A DNA stretch of 15,185 bases from NCBI GenBank assembly GCA_039927975.1, contig JBDSTZ010000296.1:1-15185 (forward strand). Direction: 5' to 3'. Position 1 is the first letter of the stretch; every line of letters starts with the position of its first letter. This DNA is from JBDSTZ01 sp039927975. Its GTDB lineage: Bacteria; Pseudomonadota; Gammaproteobacteria; Burkholderiales; Burkholderiaceae_D. The translations under genes and the position numbers were made by a program. Below the pieces are notes generated by a model. It worked only from the letters and a program-made list of their open reading frames with translations. It was not told the DNA's origin and did no database searches. Below are positions 14,043-15,185 of this stretch, in pieces.

Positions 14043-14849
14043 ATGGACAAGCAACTTTTCTTCATCTGTTTTCTCACCTTCGTCATCCACCTGATCGGCA
14101 CGCTGGCGTATTCAGTGCGCATCGCCGGCATCCGCACCCGCCGCATTGCCGTCTCGCTGGCCCTGTTCAGCATCCTGATGCTGGTCTCGCGCACCTCCAA
14201 TTCCTTCCTCGGTCCTTTTTTGGCCAAGCGCGTTGAAACCGGCTTGAGCGCGCCACAGGCGGCCGAGGTGCTGCTGGCCGACTTCCGCTGGCTGCTGCTG
14301 GCTTCCTCGCTGGCGACGATTGCAGGCGCCTTGCTGATTCCGACCTTCCAGCGCGTGTTCTGCCGCGCGGTGGTGCATTTCCAGCGCCACCGCTCGGTGC
14401 CCAAGCTGATCCTGCACGGCTTCTTCAAGGGTGGCCTGTCGTATGTGCGCGACGCCGCCAGCATGCCGGCCAAGGCCAATCTGACCGCGCTCGGCCAGGC
14501 GTCAGGGGTGTCGTGGCAGGTCACCGCGCTCAACGTGGGTGCGGTCGCGCTGTGGACGGTCGGCGTGTTTGCCGCCCTGTACGCCGGCGTGCTCGATCCC
14601 TCGGTGCGCGTGACATCGAGCACGCTGTCGTCGATCATCAATGGCGGCGCCACCGTAATGATGGCGGTCTTCATCGATCCCTATATGTCGGTCATGACGG
14701 ACGACGTGATCGAAGGGCGGGTCGAGGAATCGCGGTTCCGCCGCGCGGTCGTGTGGCTGGTCGGCAGCCGCCTGGCCGGTACCCTGCTGGCGCAACTGCT
14801 GCTGGTGCCGTCGGCCTTGCTGATTGTCGTGACGGCGCACGCGATCTAA
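14043..14849 (+). CDS. amj: Amj-family (DUF2837) lipid II flippase, 268 aa
   Basis: The N-terminus (HLIGTLAYSVRIAGIRTRR at 16-34, then LMLVSRTSNSFLGPFLAKR at 45-63) fits the Amj/YdaH family pattern as I remember it, as does the length (~270). About six membrane helices are visible: ~5-25, 33-52, 83-102, 158-182, 192-213 and 235-262. Conserved-looking GGLSYVRDAASMPAKANL (130-147) and IINGGATVMMAVFIDP (198-213) lie between and within them. Amj in Bacillus subtilis is an alternative lipid II flippase that substitutes for MurJ and is induced by envelope stress; homologues occur in proteobacteria. ATG 14043 is the only start that keeps the first helix; the Shine-Dalgarno is weak. Together with the transpeptidase at the left edge it places peptidoglycan genes on both sides of the signalling genes. 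Confidence 0.8.
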   Translation: MDKQLFFICFLTFVIHLIGTLAYSVRIAGIRTRRIAVSLALFSILMLVSRTSNSFLGPFLAKRVETGLSAPQAAEVLLADFRWLLLASSLATIAGALLIPTFQRVFCRAVVHFQRHRSVPKLILHGFFKGGLSYVRDAASMPAKANLTALGQASGVSWQVTALNVGAVALWTVGVFAALYAGVLDPSVRVTSSTLSSIINGGATVMMAVFIDPYMSVMTDDVIEGRVEESRFRRAVVWLVGSRLAGTLLAQLLLVPSALLIVVTAHAI

Positions 14850-14891
14850 CGCCGCGCCGGTGGCACCGCAGCCGCCATCGACCGACCTGTC

Positions 14892-14919
14892 GGCGCCCGC
14901 CCTTTGGCCGCCGGGCGCC
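14892..14919 (+). terminator. Possible terminator hairpin after the flippase gene
   Basis: GGCGCCCG (14892-14899) and CGGGCGCC (14912-14919) form a perfect 8-bp stem with a 12-nt loop, 42 nt past the stop. No T run follows (ATCTGTTCC), so it may be Rho-assisted or only an mRNA-stabilising structure. The rest of 14850-14955 is non-coding, and GGCGCCATC occurs twice (near 14915 and 14930). Confidence 0.4.
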
Positions 14920-14955
14920 ATCTGTTCCGGCGCCATCGACACGCGTGCGCTCTGC

Positions 14956-15185
14956 CTAGGGAACTGCTGATCAATTCGTCTTTTTAGCCGGAAGCCGGTC
15001 GCAGTGCGGACGAACGAAAGCAGCGGCAACAATCGTCAATTTTCGGACCTTCAACAAGCCGTTTTGGGCCGAATCGGCGCTATTTCTGCCGCCTTTCGGC
15101 GATCAAGGCGCACTTCGGGTTTCAGTGACGATGAAGCGCCTGCCGGCCAGCACCAGATTGGCGAAGGCGAACAGTGTGAACAGCT
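14956..15185 (-). mobile_element. 3' end of an IS5-like insertion sequence (truncated by window edge)
   Basis: The block holds the last 27 codons of a minus-strand transposase-like frame and a long non-coding tail. CTAG at 14956-14959 fits the YTAR target preferred by the IS5 group, and GGAACTGCTGATC (from 14960) could be the terminal inverted repeat. The exact boundary cannot be proved because the opposite end lies outside the window. Family assignment is tentative. Confidence 0.5.
15103..15185 (-). CDS. Transposase C-terminus (partial, 5' end outside window)
   Basis: Read on the minus strand, the frame gives LFTLFAFANLVLAGRRFIVT followed by ETRSAP and TGA (15105-15103). The FTLFAxANLxLAxRR pattern is typical of the C-termini of DDE transposases of the IS5/IS1182 type. 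Only 27 codons are visible, so the catalytic DDE residues cannot be checked. The ~145 bases between its stop and the presumed element end are non-coding. Confidence 0.55.
   Translation of the reverse strand, partial: LFTLFAFANLVLAGRRFIVTETRSAP

Noticed and set aside
1..15185. CRISPR arrays, tRNA or rRNA genes, riboswitches
   Set aside because: I saw no spaced direct repeats, no cloverleaf or conserved rRNA segments, and no leader resembling a known riboswitch; a covariance-model scan would be the decisive check.

Overview
The window is GC-rich, densely coded DNA that reads like a Burkholderiales betaproteobacterium, most plausibly Oxalobacteraceae (Massilia/Duganella/Janthinobacterium-like). 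That placement rests on base composition and protein character only; no rRNA or tRNA gene is present to confirm it.

Left edge (1-541): the C-terminal part of a penicillin-binding transpeptidase with its KTG motif. A putative promoter and a perfect 19-bp palindrome (592-610) then precede a tightly packed set of four genes (634-4511). These are a 422-aa unknown with an HTH-like tail, a 183-aa unknown, a 349-aa divergent SPFH-like protein, and a 330-aa protein built from two Lon-protease-like repeats, the second of which appears to keep a Ser/Lys pair. A hairpin and an extended -10 promoter (TGCTAGAAT) lead into a second pair (4624-9086): a 731-aa SPFH/coiled-coil protein with a zinc ribbon at each end, and a 752-aa cytosolic Ser/Thr kinase of layout SHOCT - kinase - coiled coil - FGE-sulfatase-like domain.

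Middle (9122-10577): two redox or housekeeping genes, an OsmC-family protein and a pirin, converge on a 34-aa single-pass membrane protein across a bidirectional hairpin terminator.

Right part (10756-13365, minus strand): a PP2C phosphatase followed by an FHA-domain protein with an N-terminal Cys/His zinc-binding-like motif. With the kinase these form a writer/eraser/reader set for phospho-Ser/Thr. Then, on the plus strand, come a GNAT acetyltransferase and an Amj-type (DUF2837) lipid II flippase. The window ends in the 3' end of an IS5-like insertion sequence.

Interpretation: the most interesting content is a phospho-signalling island combining two SPFH-family scaffolds, an unusual Lon-like protein, a kinase, a phosphatase and an FHA reader, flanked by two peptidoglycan genes (transpeptidase and lipid II flippase). 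The domain calls for kinase, PP2C, FHA, SPFH, OsmC, pirin and Amj come from visible motifs. The Lon-like call, the HTH-like call and the idea that the island works as one envelope-stress or cell-wall control system are inference.
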